Assembly: GCF_001580365.1 (NCBI RefSeq)
Contig: NZ_CP014480.1
Span: 2,233,008 to 2,297,007 of the forward strand
Direction of reading: 5' to 3'
From: Kocuria turfanensis
GTDB lineage: Bacteria > Actinomycetota > Actinomycetes > Actinomycetales > Micrococcaceae
DNA: 64,000 nt
The translations under genes and the position numbers were made by a program. Every line of letters starts with the position of its first letter. Position 1 is the first letter of the stretch. Positions 47,815 to 55,361 of this stretch are shown here, one piece after another. Under the pieces are notes generated by a model. That model worked only from the letters and a program-made list of their open reading frames with translations. It did not search any database and was not told the DNA's origin.

Positions 47815-49686
47815 TCAGACCTCCTGGTCCGCGAACTGGGTCTCGTACAGCTCGGCGTAGCGCCCGCCCGACGCCAGCAGCTCCGCATGCCGGCCGCGCT
47901 CCACGATCCGGCCGCCCTCCACCACCAGGATCTGGTCGGCGGAGCGGATGGTCGAGAGCCGGTGGGCGATGACCAGGGCGGTGCGCCCCTCCATCGCCTC
48001 GCCCAGCGCGGCCTGGACGTAGGCCTCGTTGGTGGAGTCCAGCGCGGAGGTCGCCTCGTCGAGGATGACCACGCGCGGGGCGGCCAGCAGCAGGCGGGCG
48101 ATCGTCAGCCGCTGGCGCTCACCGCCGGAGAGCCGGTAGCCGCGCTCGCCGACCACGGTGTCGAGCCCGTCCGGCAGCGCCCGGATCACGTGCTCCATCC
48201 GGGCCCGGGTCAGGGCGTCCCACAGCTGCTCGTCCGTGGCCTCGGGGCGCACGAGGGTGAGGTTCTCCCGGATCGACTCGTGGAACAGGTGCCCGTCCTG
48301 GGTGACCATCCCGATGGTCTCCCGCAGCGAGGCGAAGGTCGCATCCCGCACGTCCGTGCCGCCGATCCGCACGGCCCCGGAGGTGACGTCGTAGAGCCGG
48401 GCCACGAGCTGGGCGATGGTGGACTTGCCCGCGCCGGAGGAGCCCACCAGGGCGACGGTCTGCCCGGGCAGCACCGTGAAGCTCACCCCGTGCAGCACCT
48501 CCTCGCCGCCCCGGGAGTCGAGCACCGCGACGTCCTCGAGGGAGGCCAGGGAGACCTCCTCGGCGGAGGGGTAGGCGAAGCGGACGTCGTCGAACTCCAG
48601 CGACGCCGGGCCGGGGGGCAGGGCCCGGGCGCCGGGCCGCTCCTGGATCAGGGGCACGAGGTCGAGGATCTCGAAGACGCGCTCGAAGCTGACCACGGCG
48701 CTCATGATGTCCATCCGGGCGTTGGCGAGCATGGTCAGCGGGGCGTAGAGCCGGGTGAGGAGCAGGGCGAGGGTCACGACGTCGCCGGCGTCCAGGTTCC
48801 CGAGGATGGCCTGCGCACCGCCCAGCCCGTAGACCAGGGCCAGGGCCAGCGCGGAGACCAGGGTGAGCGCGGTGACGAAGACGGTCTGCAGCATCGCCAC
48901 CCGCACGCCGATGTCCCGCACGCGGCCGGCCCGGCGGGCGAACTCGGCGGACTCGGTCTCCGGCCGGCCGAAGAGCTTGACGAGGGTGGCGCCGCCGGCG
49001 GAGAACCGCTCGGTCATCTGCGTGGACATGGACGCGTTGTGCTGGGCCGCCTCCCGCTGGAGCCGGGCCAGCCGCCCGCCCATGGCGCGGGCCGGGACCA
49101 GGAAGATCGGCAGCAGCAGCATGGACAGGGCCGTGACCTGCCACGAGATCGTGACCATGACGACGACGGTGAGCAGCAGCGAGACGATGTTGCTGACCAC
49201 GCCGGAGAGGGTGTTGGAGAACGCCCGCTGCGCGCCGATCACGTCGTTGTTGAGCCGGGAGACGAGGGCCCCGGTGCGGGTGCGGGTGAAGAAGGCGATC
49301 GGCATCCGCTGCACGTGCTCGTAGACCGCGGTGCGCAGGTCGAGGATCAGTCCCTCCCCGATCCGGGAGGACAGCCAGCGGTTGAGGATGCCCAGTGCGG
49401 CGTCGACCACCGCGACCGCGGCGATGGCCACGGCGAGCCACACGACCACGGAGACCTCGTCGCCGCCGGTGATGGCGTTGACCACGTCACCGGCCAGGAT
49501 GGGCGTGACCACGCCCAGCAGGGCCGTGAGCACCGAGATCACCAGGAACACCGTGAGCAGGGAGCGGTGCGGACGGGCGAAGGTCACGATGCGCCGCAGG
49601 GTCTCCCGGTTGATCCGGCGGTCCTTGACGTCCTGGCCCTGGACCGTCCGCCACAGGACCATGTACGGCGAGTTCTGCATGCTCAT
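47815..49686 (-). CDS. ABC exporter, fused membrane and ATPase domains
   Basis: 623-aa half-transporter that works as a dimer. Residues ~30-320 form six helices (ABC_membrane); the ATPase at ~360-615 carries Walker A ALVGSSGAGKSTIAQLV, signature YRLSGGERQRLTIARLL, Walker B RVVILDEATSALDS and VIAHRLSTIRSAD. The Q-loop MVTQDGHLF is normal. The family comprises multidrug and lipid exporters (MsbA-like). Substrate unknown. First gene of an operon with DUF421. Confidence 0.93.
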   Translation of the reverse strand: MSMQNSPYMVLWRTVQGQDVKDRRINRETLRRIVTFARPHRSLLTVFLVISVLTALLGVVTPILAGDVVNAITGGDEVSVVVWLAVAIAAVAVVDAALGILNRWLSSRIGEGLILDLRTAVYEHVQRMPIAFFTRTRTGALVSRLNNDVIGAQRAFSNTLSGVVSNIVSLLLTVVVMVTISWQVTALSMLLLPIFLVPARAMGGRLARLQREAAQHNASMSTQMTERFSAGGATLVKLFGRPETESAEFARRAGRVRDIGVRVAMLQTVFVTALTLVSALALALVYGLGGAQAILGNLDAGDVVTLALLLTRLYAPLTMLANARMDIMSAVVSFERVFEILDLVPLIQERPGARALPPGPASLEFDDVRFAYPSAEEVSLASLEDVAVLDSRGGEEVLHGVSFTVLPGQTVALVGSSGAGKSTIAQLVARLYDVTSGAVRIGGTDVRDATFASLRETIGMVTQDGHLFHESIRENLTLVRPEATDEQLWDALTRARMEHVIRALPDGLDTVVGERGYRLSGGERQRLTIARLLLAAPRVVILDEATSALDSTNEAYVQAALGEAMEGRTALVIAHRLSTIRSADQILVVEGGRIVERGRHAELLASGGRYAELYETQFADQEV

Positions 49687-49904
49687 GGGTGAGCCCCCGT
49701 TCTGCGGGGGTCGCCCGCGCTGGAACCGGCCCGGCGCCGTGGTGGTGCGCGCCGCGCCGGACCGATTTTACGCCTCCGTGCCGACAGCGGCGGTGGAGGC
49801 GCGGGGGCGCGGCCGACGGACGGCGACGGCCCCCGTGCCGCGGCAGGCAGCAGCACGGGGGCCGTGGCTCCGGCCCGACGGGGACCGGGGCGGGTGCCGT
49901 GGGA
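49687..49904. other. 218-base gap: promoter region and doxX terminator
   Basis: Contains the promoter side of the ABC exporter and the terminator of the doxX gene. No gene. Confidence 0.4.
49826..49865 (-). terminator. 13-bp hairpin terminator of doxX
   Basis: ACGGCCCCCGTGC pairs exactly with GCACGGGGGCCGT across a 14-base loop, 39 bases past the doxX stop on the minus strand. Confidence 0.75.
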
Positions 49905-50396
49905 TCAGGCGCGCGCGGCGGCCCGGCGCTTCGCGGCGAGCACGTGGTCCACCGACCAGCGCCCGGCACCGGTGAGGGCCAGGAGCAGCGTGCCCGCGCC
50001 GAGCAGCAGGACGAGCTCGAACCCGCCGTCGGCTGCGAAGAAGCCGGCGGGCAGGTGGACGAGGACGAGGGCTCCCAGCATGGTGAGGGTCAGGAGGGCG
50101 GCGACCACCCGGGTGCCCAGGCCGAGGACCAGCAGCGCCCCGCCGACGAGCTCGAGCACGGCGACGGCCGGGGCCGCGACCTCGGCCAGCGGCACGCCCA
50201 TCTGGGCGAACGAGGCCTGGGTGCCGGCGAGGGTCCACTCGCCGACCTTCTGCCGGCCGTGGAGCAGGAAGGTGAGGCCGAGGACGACCCGCAGGACGGT
50301 CAGGCCGAGGGTGGGGCCGGCGCTCGCGGCGGCGACCCCGGCCGGGGCGGAGGAACGGGAGGCGGTGGCGCGCTCGGGCGCGGACGTCGTGGACAT
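49905..50396 (-). CDS. DoxX family membrane protein
   Basis: 163 aa, about four helices after a Ser/Ala/Thr-rich 28-residue N-terminus. LTVLRVVLGLTFLLHGRQKVGEW is the DoxX start (cited as VLRVVLGLTFLLHGRQKVG), with LELVGGALLVLGLGTRVVAALL and FELVLLLGAGTLLLALTGAGRWSVD (in part). DoxX proteins are linked to thiol/oxidative stress complexes; here no sodA is adjacent. Own leaderless promoter, directly downstream of a MarR-type gene, which is its likely regulator. Confidence 0.9.
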   Translation of the reverse strand: MSTTSAPERATASRSSAPAGVAAASAGPTLGLTVLRVVLGLTFLLHGRQKVGEWTLAGTQASFAQMGVPLAEVAAPAVAVLELVGGALLVLGLGTRVVAALLTLTMLGALVLVHLPAGFFAADGGFELVLLLGAGTLLLALTGAGRWSVDHVLAAKRRAAARA

Positions 50397-50431
50397 GTCA
50401 CTATCCTACCCCGAAATACTTTCTGCTACAA
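50397..50431 (-). promoter_or_regulatory. doxX promoter, TTGTAG-N17-TAGGAT, leaderless
   Basis: On the minus strand TTGTAG (50431-50426), 17 bases, TAGGAT (50408-50403), then six bases to the ATG. This is the best -35/-10 pair in the window. The spacer is AT-rich and could carry the MarR operator. Confidence 0.65.
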
Positions 50432-50456
50432 CTTTTACCGCCGCATGCTTATGGGG

Positions 50457-50945
50457 TCACAGCTGGTCGGCGGCCATGCCCCGGGCGGTCGGGCCCTGGG
50501 CGTCGTCCTCGACGAGGCGCCCGATCAGGGCGAGCTGCTGGACCTGGACGGGGGTGAGCCGGTCGATCACCGTGCGGCGGACGTGGGCGACGTGGCCCGG
50601 CGCCACCTGCTCGACCTTCTCCATGCCACGGTCGGTGATCTCCGCGAGCACCACGCGCTTGTCCTTCTCGTCGCCCGTGCGCACCACGAGGTCGTCGCGC
50701 TCGAGCCGCGCCACGATCCGCGACAGCCGGGACTGCGAGGTGTTGGTGGCCGTGGCGAGGTCCGACATCCGCCGCCGCCGGTCCGGGGCCTCGGAGAGCA
50801 TCGCCAGGACGAGGTACTCGGCGAGGCTGAGGTCGGCCTCGGCCTGCAACTGGGACTCGATGCTGCCGGGCAGGGTGAACATGATGGACACGAGCGCCAA
50901 CCAGGCCTCGCGCTCCTCGGGGGACAGCCATCGGGTCTCGGTCAT
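50457..50945 (-). CDS. MarR family transcriptional regulator
   Basis: 162-aa winged-helix repressor. SLAEYLVLAMLSEAP (dimer/HTH start), MSDLATATNTSQSRLSRIVARLE as recognition helix and VVRTGDEKDKRVVLAEITDRG as the wing with the DxRxxxxxxT-type signature (cited as GDEKDKRVVLAEITDRG). ATG 50945 fits a leaderless TAGAAT. It precedes doxX by 60 bases on the same strand; ligand unknown, but many such regulators sense phenols or oxidants. Confidence 0.92.
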   Translation of the reverse strand: MTETRWLSPEEREAWLALVSIMFTLPGSIESQLQAEADLSLAEYLVLAMLSEAPDRRRRMSDLATATNTSQSRLSRIVARLERDDLVVRTGDEKDKRVVLAEITDRGMEKVEQVAPGHVAHVRRTVIDRLTPVQVQQLALIGRLVEDDAQGPTARGMAADQL

Positions 50946-50958
50946 GGGCACGATTCTA
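50946..50958 (-). promoter_or_regulatory. Leaderless -10 for the MarR gene
   Basis: TAGAAT (minus strand, 50958-50953) seven bases before ATG 50945. Confidence 0.5.
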
Positions 50959-50999
50959 CGAGCCGGGGCCCCGCCGCCGGTCCCGCACCGCCCGCGTCC

Positions 51000-51012
51000 C
51001 ATAATGGGAGCC
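51000..51012 (+). promoter_or_regulatory. -10 CATAAT before the membrane protein gene
   Basis: CATAAT at 51000-51005, then GGGAGCC and ATG 51013. The GGGAG could also act as a Shine-Dalgarno, so a leaderless start is likely but not the only reading. Confidence 0.45.
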
Positions 51013-51669
51013 ATGGATTCCCTCGGCACCTGGCCCCGCCCCGTTCCCGCGGACGATCGCGACTTCGACGTCCAGGTGATGAAGCGCCTGCGCACCGCGC
51101 ACGGCGAGGACGGCGCCGCCGACCGTCCGTCGTGGGGTGAGCGGCTGGGCACCTCGATGCTGCTCGTGGTCCCGCTGCTGAGCGCACTGGCCGTGGTCCT
51201 GCTGTGGCAGCAGTGGTCCCGCTCCGGGGCCGCGTGGCTGCTCGCGCTGATCGCCGCGGTCCTCGTGGCCACCGCACTGTGGTGGACGTCCCGGCTGCGC
51301 CGCGCCTTCACCGCGGCCCAGGGCCGGCTCGGCTCCCGCCTGGCCCACGTGGTGGACCACGGGGTGGGCGTGGTCCGGGAGCTGACCCTGGAGCCCCTCA
51401 GGGCGCAGGACGGTGCCGCCGCGGAGGCCCCCGAGGACGGCGGGCGGGTGCGCGCCCGCCTCGAGCTGTCCGTCACCCCGGTCCGCGGCTCCCGGTTCCG
51501 CACGGTGGTGGAGGCGGTCTACGACGCCGACGCGGCCCTGCTCCTGGAGGTCGGCTCGCACGGGCCGGTGCGCTTCCTGCGCGACGACCCCGAGGGCACC
51601 GCGGTGATCGACACACGGCTCTCCGAGGCGCAGGTCGAGCAGGTCTACCGGGGCGCCGCCCTCAACTGA
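51013..51669 (+). CDS. Hypothetical two-helix membrane protein
   Basis: 218 aa. Two adjacent helices at about residues 46-65 (LGTSMLLVVPLLSALAVVLL) and 72-92 (AAWLLALIAAVLVATALWW), preceded by a polar N-terminus and followed by a ~125-residue cytosolic domain of beta pattern (RARLELSVTPV, RTVVEAVYDADAALLLEVG, AVIDTRLSEAQVEQVYRG). No family recognised. Overlaps the convergent MOSC gene by 8 bases. Confidence 0.72.
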   Translation: MDSLGTWPRPVPADDRDFDVQVMKRLRTAHGEDGAADRPSWGERLGTSMLLVVPLLSALAVVLLWQQWSRSGAAWLLALIAAVLVATALWWTSRLRRAFTAAQGRLGSRLAHVVDHGVGVVRELTLEPLRAQDGAAAEAPEDGGRVRARLELSVTPVRGSRFRTVVEAVYDADAALLLEVGSHGPVRFLRDDPEGTAVIDTRLSEAQVEQVYRGAALN

Positions 51670-52354
51670 CGCCCTGCCGCTGCGCCCGGCGGGCCTCCGC
51701 GCGGCGCTCCTTCTCGATCCGCCGGCGCAGCTGCTCGCACAGGTCCTCCCCCGCCTGCAGCAGCTCCGGCAGGCGCTCCCGCTCGGTGGTCTGGGCGCGG
51801 AAGGCGTCCGTCACGCCCACCCCGTGCTCGGGCCGGCGGACCAGGTCGACCGCCTGCCCGGCCCGCACCGTGCCCGGTGCGAGCACCTTGAGGTAGGCCC
51901 CCGAGCGGCCGCGCTCGGTGAACCTCCGCAGCCACCCGCGCACCTGCATCACCCCGCGGAACGTGCCGCAGGGGATGCGCGCGTCGGTCACCTGCAGCAG
52001 CACGTCCCCGATCCGCCAGACCTCGCCCAGCCGGGCGCCGTCGACGTCGACGCCGGAGAGCGTGAGGTTCTCCCCGAAGGAGCCGTCGGGCAGCTCCCGG
52101 CCCAGTTCCCGCGCCCAGTGGTCCAGCTCCTCGCGCGCGAACGCGTAGACGGCCTGGTCCGTGCCGCCGTGGTAGGTGCTGTTGCCGATGAAGTCCCCGG
52201 CCAGCCCGGAGCCCAGACCGCCCTTGCGCGGGCCCGGTTCGCGGATCTCCACGGGACCCGCCACCGGGCGCTTGCGGATGCCCGTGGGCAGGGAGGAGCG
52301 GGCGGGGTTCTCCTCGGCCCGGCCGACGTTGACGCTGCGGACGTGGGCGGTCAC
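51662..52354 (-). CDS. MOSC domain protein (YiiM-like)
   Basis: 230 aa. VRSVNVGRAEE, GDFIGNSTYHGGTDQAVYAFAREELDHW (cited as FIGNSTYHGGTDQAVYAFA), SFGENLTLSGVD, RIGDVLLQVTDARIPCGTF hold the MOSC core with its conserved cysteine (IPCGTF), followed by a C-terminal helical 3-alpha domain. MOSC proteins bind molybdenum cofactor or reduce N-hydroxylated substrates. Start overlaps the mrpG stop (4 bases), so it rides on the Mrp operon transcript. Confidence 0.9.
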   Translation of the reverse strand: MTAHVRSVNVGRAEENPARSSLPTGIRKRPVAGPVEIREPGPRKGGLGSGLAGDFIGNSTYHGGTDQAVYAFAREELDHWARELGRELPDGSFGENLTLSGVDVDGARLGEVWRIGDVLLQVTDARIPCGTFRGVMQVRGWLRRFTERGRSGAYLKVLAPGTVRAGQAVDLVRRPEHGVGVTDAFRAQTTERERLPELLQAGEDLCEQLRRRIEKERRAEARRAQRQGVS

Positions 52355-52752
52355 CGGCGGACGTCCTCGCCCGGGTGACCGGCCGCTCCCCCGCCGGACC
52401 CGTCCAGTTCGTTATGGTGGGTCGGGGAGTACACCGCGGAGCCGATGAGGTACCCGGAGCGGGCCAGCGCCATGCTGCCCACCGCCGACGTCAACAGCTG
52501 CAGGACCACCGCGGCGAGCAGCTTCACCGCGTTCTCCACCCCGGGCAGGAAGAAGAACGCCCCGGTGAGGACGAACGAGACGCCGATGCCCGCGGCGGTG
52601 GCGATCGCCGAGGACCGGGTGTAGAGGTCGGGGAGCGTGATGATGCCCACCGTGGCGGTGAGGAAGACCAGGGCACCCAGGACGATGAAGGCCTGCCCCA
52701 CGAGGCTCATCCACAGGGTGTCGTGCATGATCGGGTCGAACTCCATGCTCAT
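52351..52752 (-). CDS. mrpG: Mrp Na+/H+ antiporter subunit G
   Basis: 133 aa with three helices: LWMSLVGQAFIVLGALVFLTATVGIITLPDLYTRSSAIATAAGIGV (cited as VGIITLPDLYTRSSAIATAAG) is the PhaG/MnhG signature. A polar 35-residue tail is longer than usual. Overlaps mrpF stop (ATGA-type) and the MOSC start. Acts only as part of the whole Mrp complex in the membrane. Confidence 0.92.
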   Translation of the reverse strand: MSMEFDPIMHDTLWMSLVGQAFIVLGALVFLTATVGIITLPDLYTRSSAIATAAGIGVSFVLTGAFFFLPGVENAVKLLAAVVLQLLTSAVGSMALARSGYLIGSAVYSPTHHNELDGSGGGAAGHPGEDVRR

Positions 52753-53006
52753 CGCCTCCCCTTGGTCAGCGCGCGGGCGAGGGACAGGGTCGCCAGAAAG
52801 CCCACGAGGGTGGCGACGAGCACCAGGTCGAAGACCGGCGGGCTCATCGCCAGGACGCCGAACAGCGCGATGAGCCCCACCACGGCGAAGAACAGCAGGT
52901 CGGCGGCGATGGCCCGGTTGGCGTCGTTGGGGCCGCGGAACATCCGTATCCCGGCGACGAGGACGGAGGCGGCGAGCACCAGCACGCCGAAGAGGACGCC
53001 GATCAT
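52749..53006 (-). CDS. mrpF: Mrp antiporter subunit F
   Basis: 85 aa, three helices, standard length. RMFRGPNDANRAIAADLLFF is the MrpF/MnhF signature, followed by LVATLVGFLATLSLARAL. ATG overlaps the mrpE stop and its own stop overlaps mrpG. Confidence 0.92.
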   Translation of the reverse strand: MIGVLFGVLVLAASVLVAGIRMFRGPNDANRAIAADLLFFAVVGLIALFGVLAMSPPVFDLVLVATLVGFLATLSLARALTKGRR

Positions 53007-53404
53007 CGGGGCGCCCCGTCCACTCGGATGCCGTTCAGCATGTGCGTCTCCATCTCCTGCAGGCTCGACCGTGCGTCCTGCGGTCCGTCCGAGTACATGG
53101 CGTGCACGAAGACGTCGTACTCCCCCGTGCCGTCCTCGCCGCCGTCCTCGCCGCCGTCCGCGCCGTTCCGGGACCGGGCCACGGTGGCCAGGGTCAGTGT
53201 GCCCGGCGTCAGCGAGATGAGCACGCTGAGCAGGACGGTCTCGAACTCGCTGCGGCACCGGGTGCGGTAGCGCACCACGATGGGCGAGGAGCGCTGACCG
53301 GGGGTGAACACGTCCTGGGTCACCGCCACGTTGGAGAGGACCAGCGCCCACGCGTACCAGAGCAGGAAACCGATCAGCCGGAACGGCCAGGTCAGCCACT
53401 TCAC
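53003..53404 (-). CDS. mrpE: Mrp antiporter subunit E
   Basis: 133 aa. One or two N-terminal helices (LIGFLLWYAWALVLSNVAV), then the cytosolic domain with SPIVVRYRTRCRSEFETVLLSVLISLTPGTLTLA (cited as ETVLLSVLISLTPGTLTLA), the MnhE signature, and an acidic GGEDGGEDG insertion before VFVHAMYSD. ATG overlaps mrpD stop. Confidence 0.9.
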   Translation of the reverse strand: MKWLTWPFRLIGFLLWYAWALVLSNVAVTQDVFTPGQRSSPIVVRYRTRCRSEFETVLLSVLISLTPGTLTLATVARSRNGADGGEDGGEDGTGEYDVFVHAMYSDGPQDARSSLQEMETHMLNGIRVDGAPR

Positions 53405-54906
53405 GAGGAGATCACCGCCGCCACGAACGCGCTGGTGTCCACGAGTCCGTCCGCGGCCGTGGCCGAGACGCCGAGCAGCAGCTCACCGCCCACCCCGAAC
53501 GCGAGGGTGATGACGGCCAGGACGAGAGCGGGGGCGATGAGTGCCACCGAGATGCGGCGCTCCTTCGTGCCCACGGCGGCGACGACCTCGCTCGACGAGT
53601 CCTCCGGCCTCCCCAGGAACATCCGGCCCCAGATCTTGAGCGAGTACAGCAGGGTGAAGAGGCTGACCCCCACCGCCACGAGGGCGGCGGCGAGCTGCTG
53701 TTCCTCCAGCGCCGCCAGGATCAGCGCCAGCTTGGCCACGAACCCCGAGAACGGCGGGATGCCGGTCAGGGACAGGGCCGCGACGAAGAACACCACGGCG
53801 GTGAGCGGTTCCCGCCGGAGCAGTCCCGTGACCTCGCCCAGCGGGTGGCGCCCGTAGGCGAGCTCCACCGCTCCGGTGGACAGGAACAGGGAGACCTTCA
53901 CCACCGTGTGGTGCAGGAGGTAGAAGATGCCCGCGGTGAGGCCCACGACGCCGAACAGGGCGACGCCCAGCAGGATGTAGCCGATCTGGCTGACCGTGGA
54001 GTAGGCGAGGATCGCGCGGGCGTCCCGCTCTCCCACGGCGCCGAGGACACCGATCACCATGCTCGCGGAGAACACCACGACCCCGATCCACAGGTACTGC
54101 GCCATGCCGTCGAAGATCACGGCGTAGATCCGGTAGATCGCGTAGACCGCGACCTTCGTGTGCAGCCCTGAGAACAGCGCGGTGACGGTGGGCGACATGA
54201 AGGGGTATGTGCGGGCCAGCCAGCCGTGCACGGGCACCACGGCCGCCTTGACCGCCAGGGCGGAGAGGACCACCGCCACCGACACCGCCACGGCGGTGGA
54301 CTCCGCCGCCCGGCCCGCCAGCTCGCCGACGTTCACGGTGCCCGCCGTGCCGTAGACCAGCCCCACGCCCGCGAGGAAGATCGTGGAGGCCAGCAGGTTG
54401 ACGCTCACGTAGATCCGCGAGGACGTGACCTGCATCAGTCGTCCCCGCCCGCGGTGGGCGAGGATGATCAGCGCGTAGGACGGCAGGAGCATGACCTCGA
54501 CGAACACGAAGAGGTTGAACAGGTCCGCCGTGAGCAGGGCCCCGTTGCAGCCCGCGGTGAGCACGAGCACCAGCGGGCCGAAGTAGCGCTTCTCCGCCTG
54601 CCCCGAGACCACCCCGAACCAGCAGGTGACCAGGGTCACGAAGCCGGTCACGGTGAGCATCAGCGCGGTGAACAGGTCGGCCGCGAACGGGATGGCGACG
54701 CCGGTGGGCCAGAGTCCGATGCGGTGGGCCAGCACGGTGTCGCCGTCCAGGAGGGTGGCCAGCAGCCACACCGCCCACACGACATCGGCGCCCAGGACGG
54801 CCAGCAGCCCCGCCTTGCCGATCCGCTGGGAGTTGCCGGCCAGCACCAGCACGCCGGCGGCCAGCAGGGGGACGATGACGAAGAACGGAATCAGGTCCGC
54901 GGTCAT
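53401..54906 (-). CDS. mrpD: Mrp antiporter subunit D
   Basis: 501-aa proton-conducting membrane subunit related to complex I NuoN, about 14 helices. PFAADLFTALMLTVTGFVTLV, LFNLFVFVEVMLLPSYALI and KAAVVPVHGWLARTYPFMSPTVTALFSG (cited as VPVHGWLARTYPFMSPTVTA) include the conserved lysines and Glu (FVEVML). Also YSTVSQIGYILLGVALFG. ATG overlaps mrpC stop. Confidence 0.94.
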   Translation of the reverse strand: MTADLIPFFVIVPLLAAGVLVLAGNSQRIGKAGLLAVLGADVVWAVWLLATLLDGDTVLAHRIGLWPTGVAIPFAADLFTALMLTVTGFVTLVTCWFGVVSGQAEKRYFGPLVLVLTAGCNGALLTADLFNLFVFVEVMLLPSYALIILAHRGRGRLMQVTSSRIYVSVNLLASTIFLAGVGLVYGTAGTVNVGELAGRAAESTAVAVSVAVVLSALAVKAAVVPVHGWLARTYPFMSPTVTALFSGLHTKVAVYAIYRIYAVIFDGMAQYLWIGVVVFSASMVIGVLGAVGERDARAILAYSTVSQIGYILLGVALFGVVGLTAGIFYLLHHTVVKVSLFLSTGAVELAYGRHPLGEVTGLLRREPLTAVVFFVAALSLTGIPPFSGFVAKLALILAALEEQQLAAALVAVGVSLFTLLYSLKIWGRMFLGRPEDSSSEVVAAVGTKERRISVALIAPALVLAVITLAFGVGGELLLGVSATAADGLVDTSAFVAAVISS

Positions 54907-55361
54907 GCGCGACCACTCCGCCCCGGGCCCGGCTCGAGGCGGGTGCCCAGCGGGTCCGTTCCCGCGGGTGCGTCGCGGTGCGTCCCGGTGCTGTCAGCGG
55001 AGTCGTCCGCGGGGTCGTCCATCAGGTCAGGGGTCTCCATCTCCCGGCCGGTGAGCTCGAGGTCGGTGTCGTCGTCGTCGTCGCCGGTCACGGCGAGCAC
55101 GAGCATGTACATGGTGATCGCGAAGGCGATGACGATCGCCGTCAGCACGAACGCCTGCGGCAGCGGGTCCGCCGTGGCCGCGGGGTCCGGGGAGGCCCCC
55201 AGGGGCTCGCCCCGCCGGTCCACGCCGCCGGACGCCATGATCAGCAGGTTCACGCCGTGGCTGAGCAGGGCGAAGCCGATGATCAGCCGGACCATGCCGC
55301 GCCGCAGCATCATGAACACGCCGCCCCCGATGAGCACGCCCACGGTCAGTGCGAGTGCCAT
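54903..55361 (-). CDS. mrpC: Mrp antiporter subunit C
   Basis: 152 aa, NuoK-like, three helices: LTVGVLIGGGVFMMLRRGMVRLIIGFALLSHGVNLLI (cited as RRGMVRLIIGFALLSHGVNL) and QAFVLTAIVIAFAITMYMLVL. The acidic and Thr/Pro-rich C-tail (~45 residues) is longer than usual. ATG shares one base with the mrpA stop (TGATG). Confidence 0.93.
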   Translation of the reverse strand: MALALTVGVLIGGGVFMMLRRGMVRLIIGFALLSHGVNLLIMASGGVDRRGEPLGASPDPAATADPLPQAFVLTAIVIAFAITMYMLVLAVTGDDDDDTDLELTGREMETPDLMDDPADDSADSTGTHRDAPAGTDPLGTRLEPGPGRSGRA

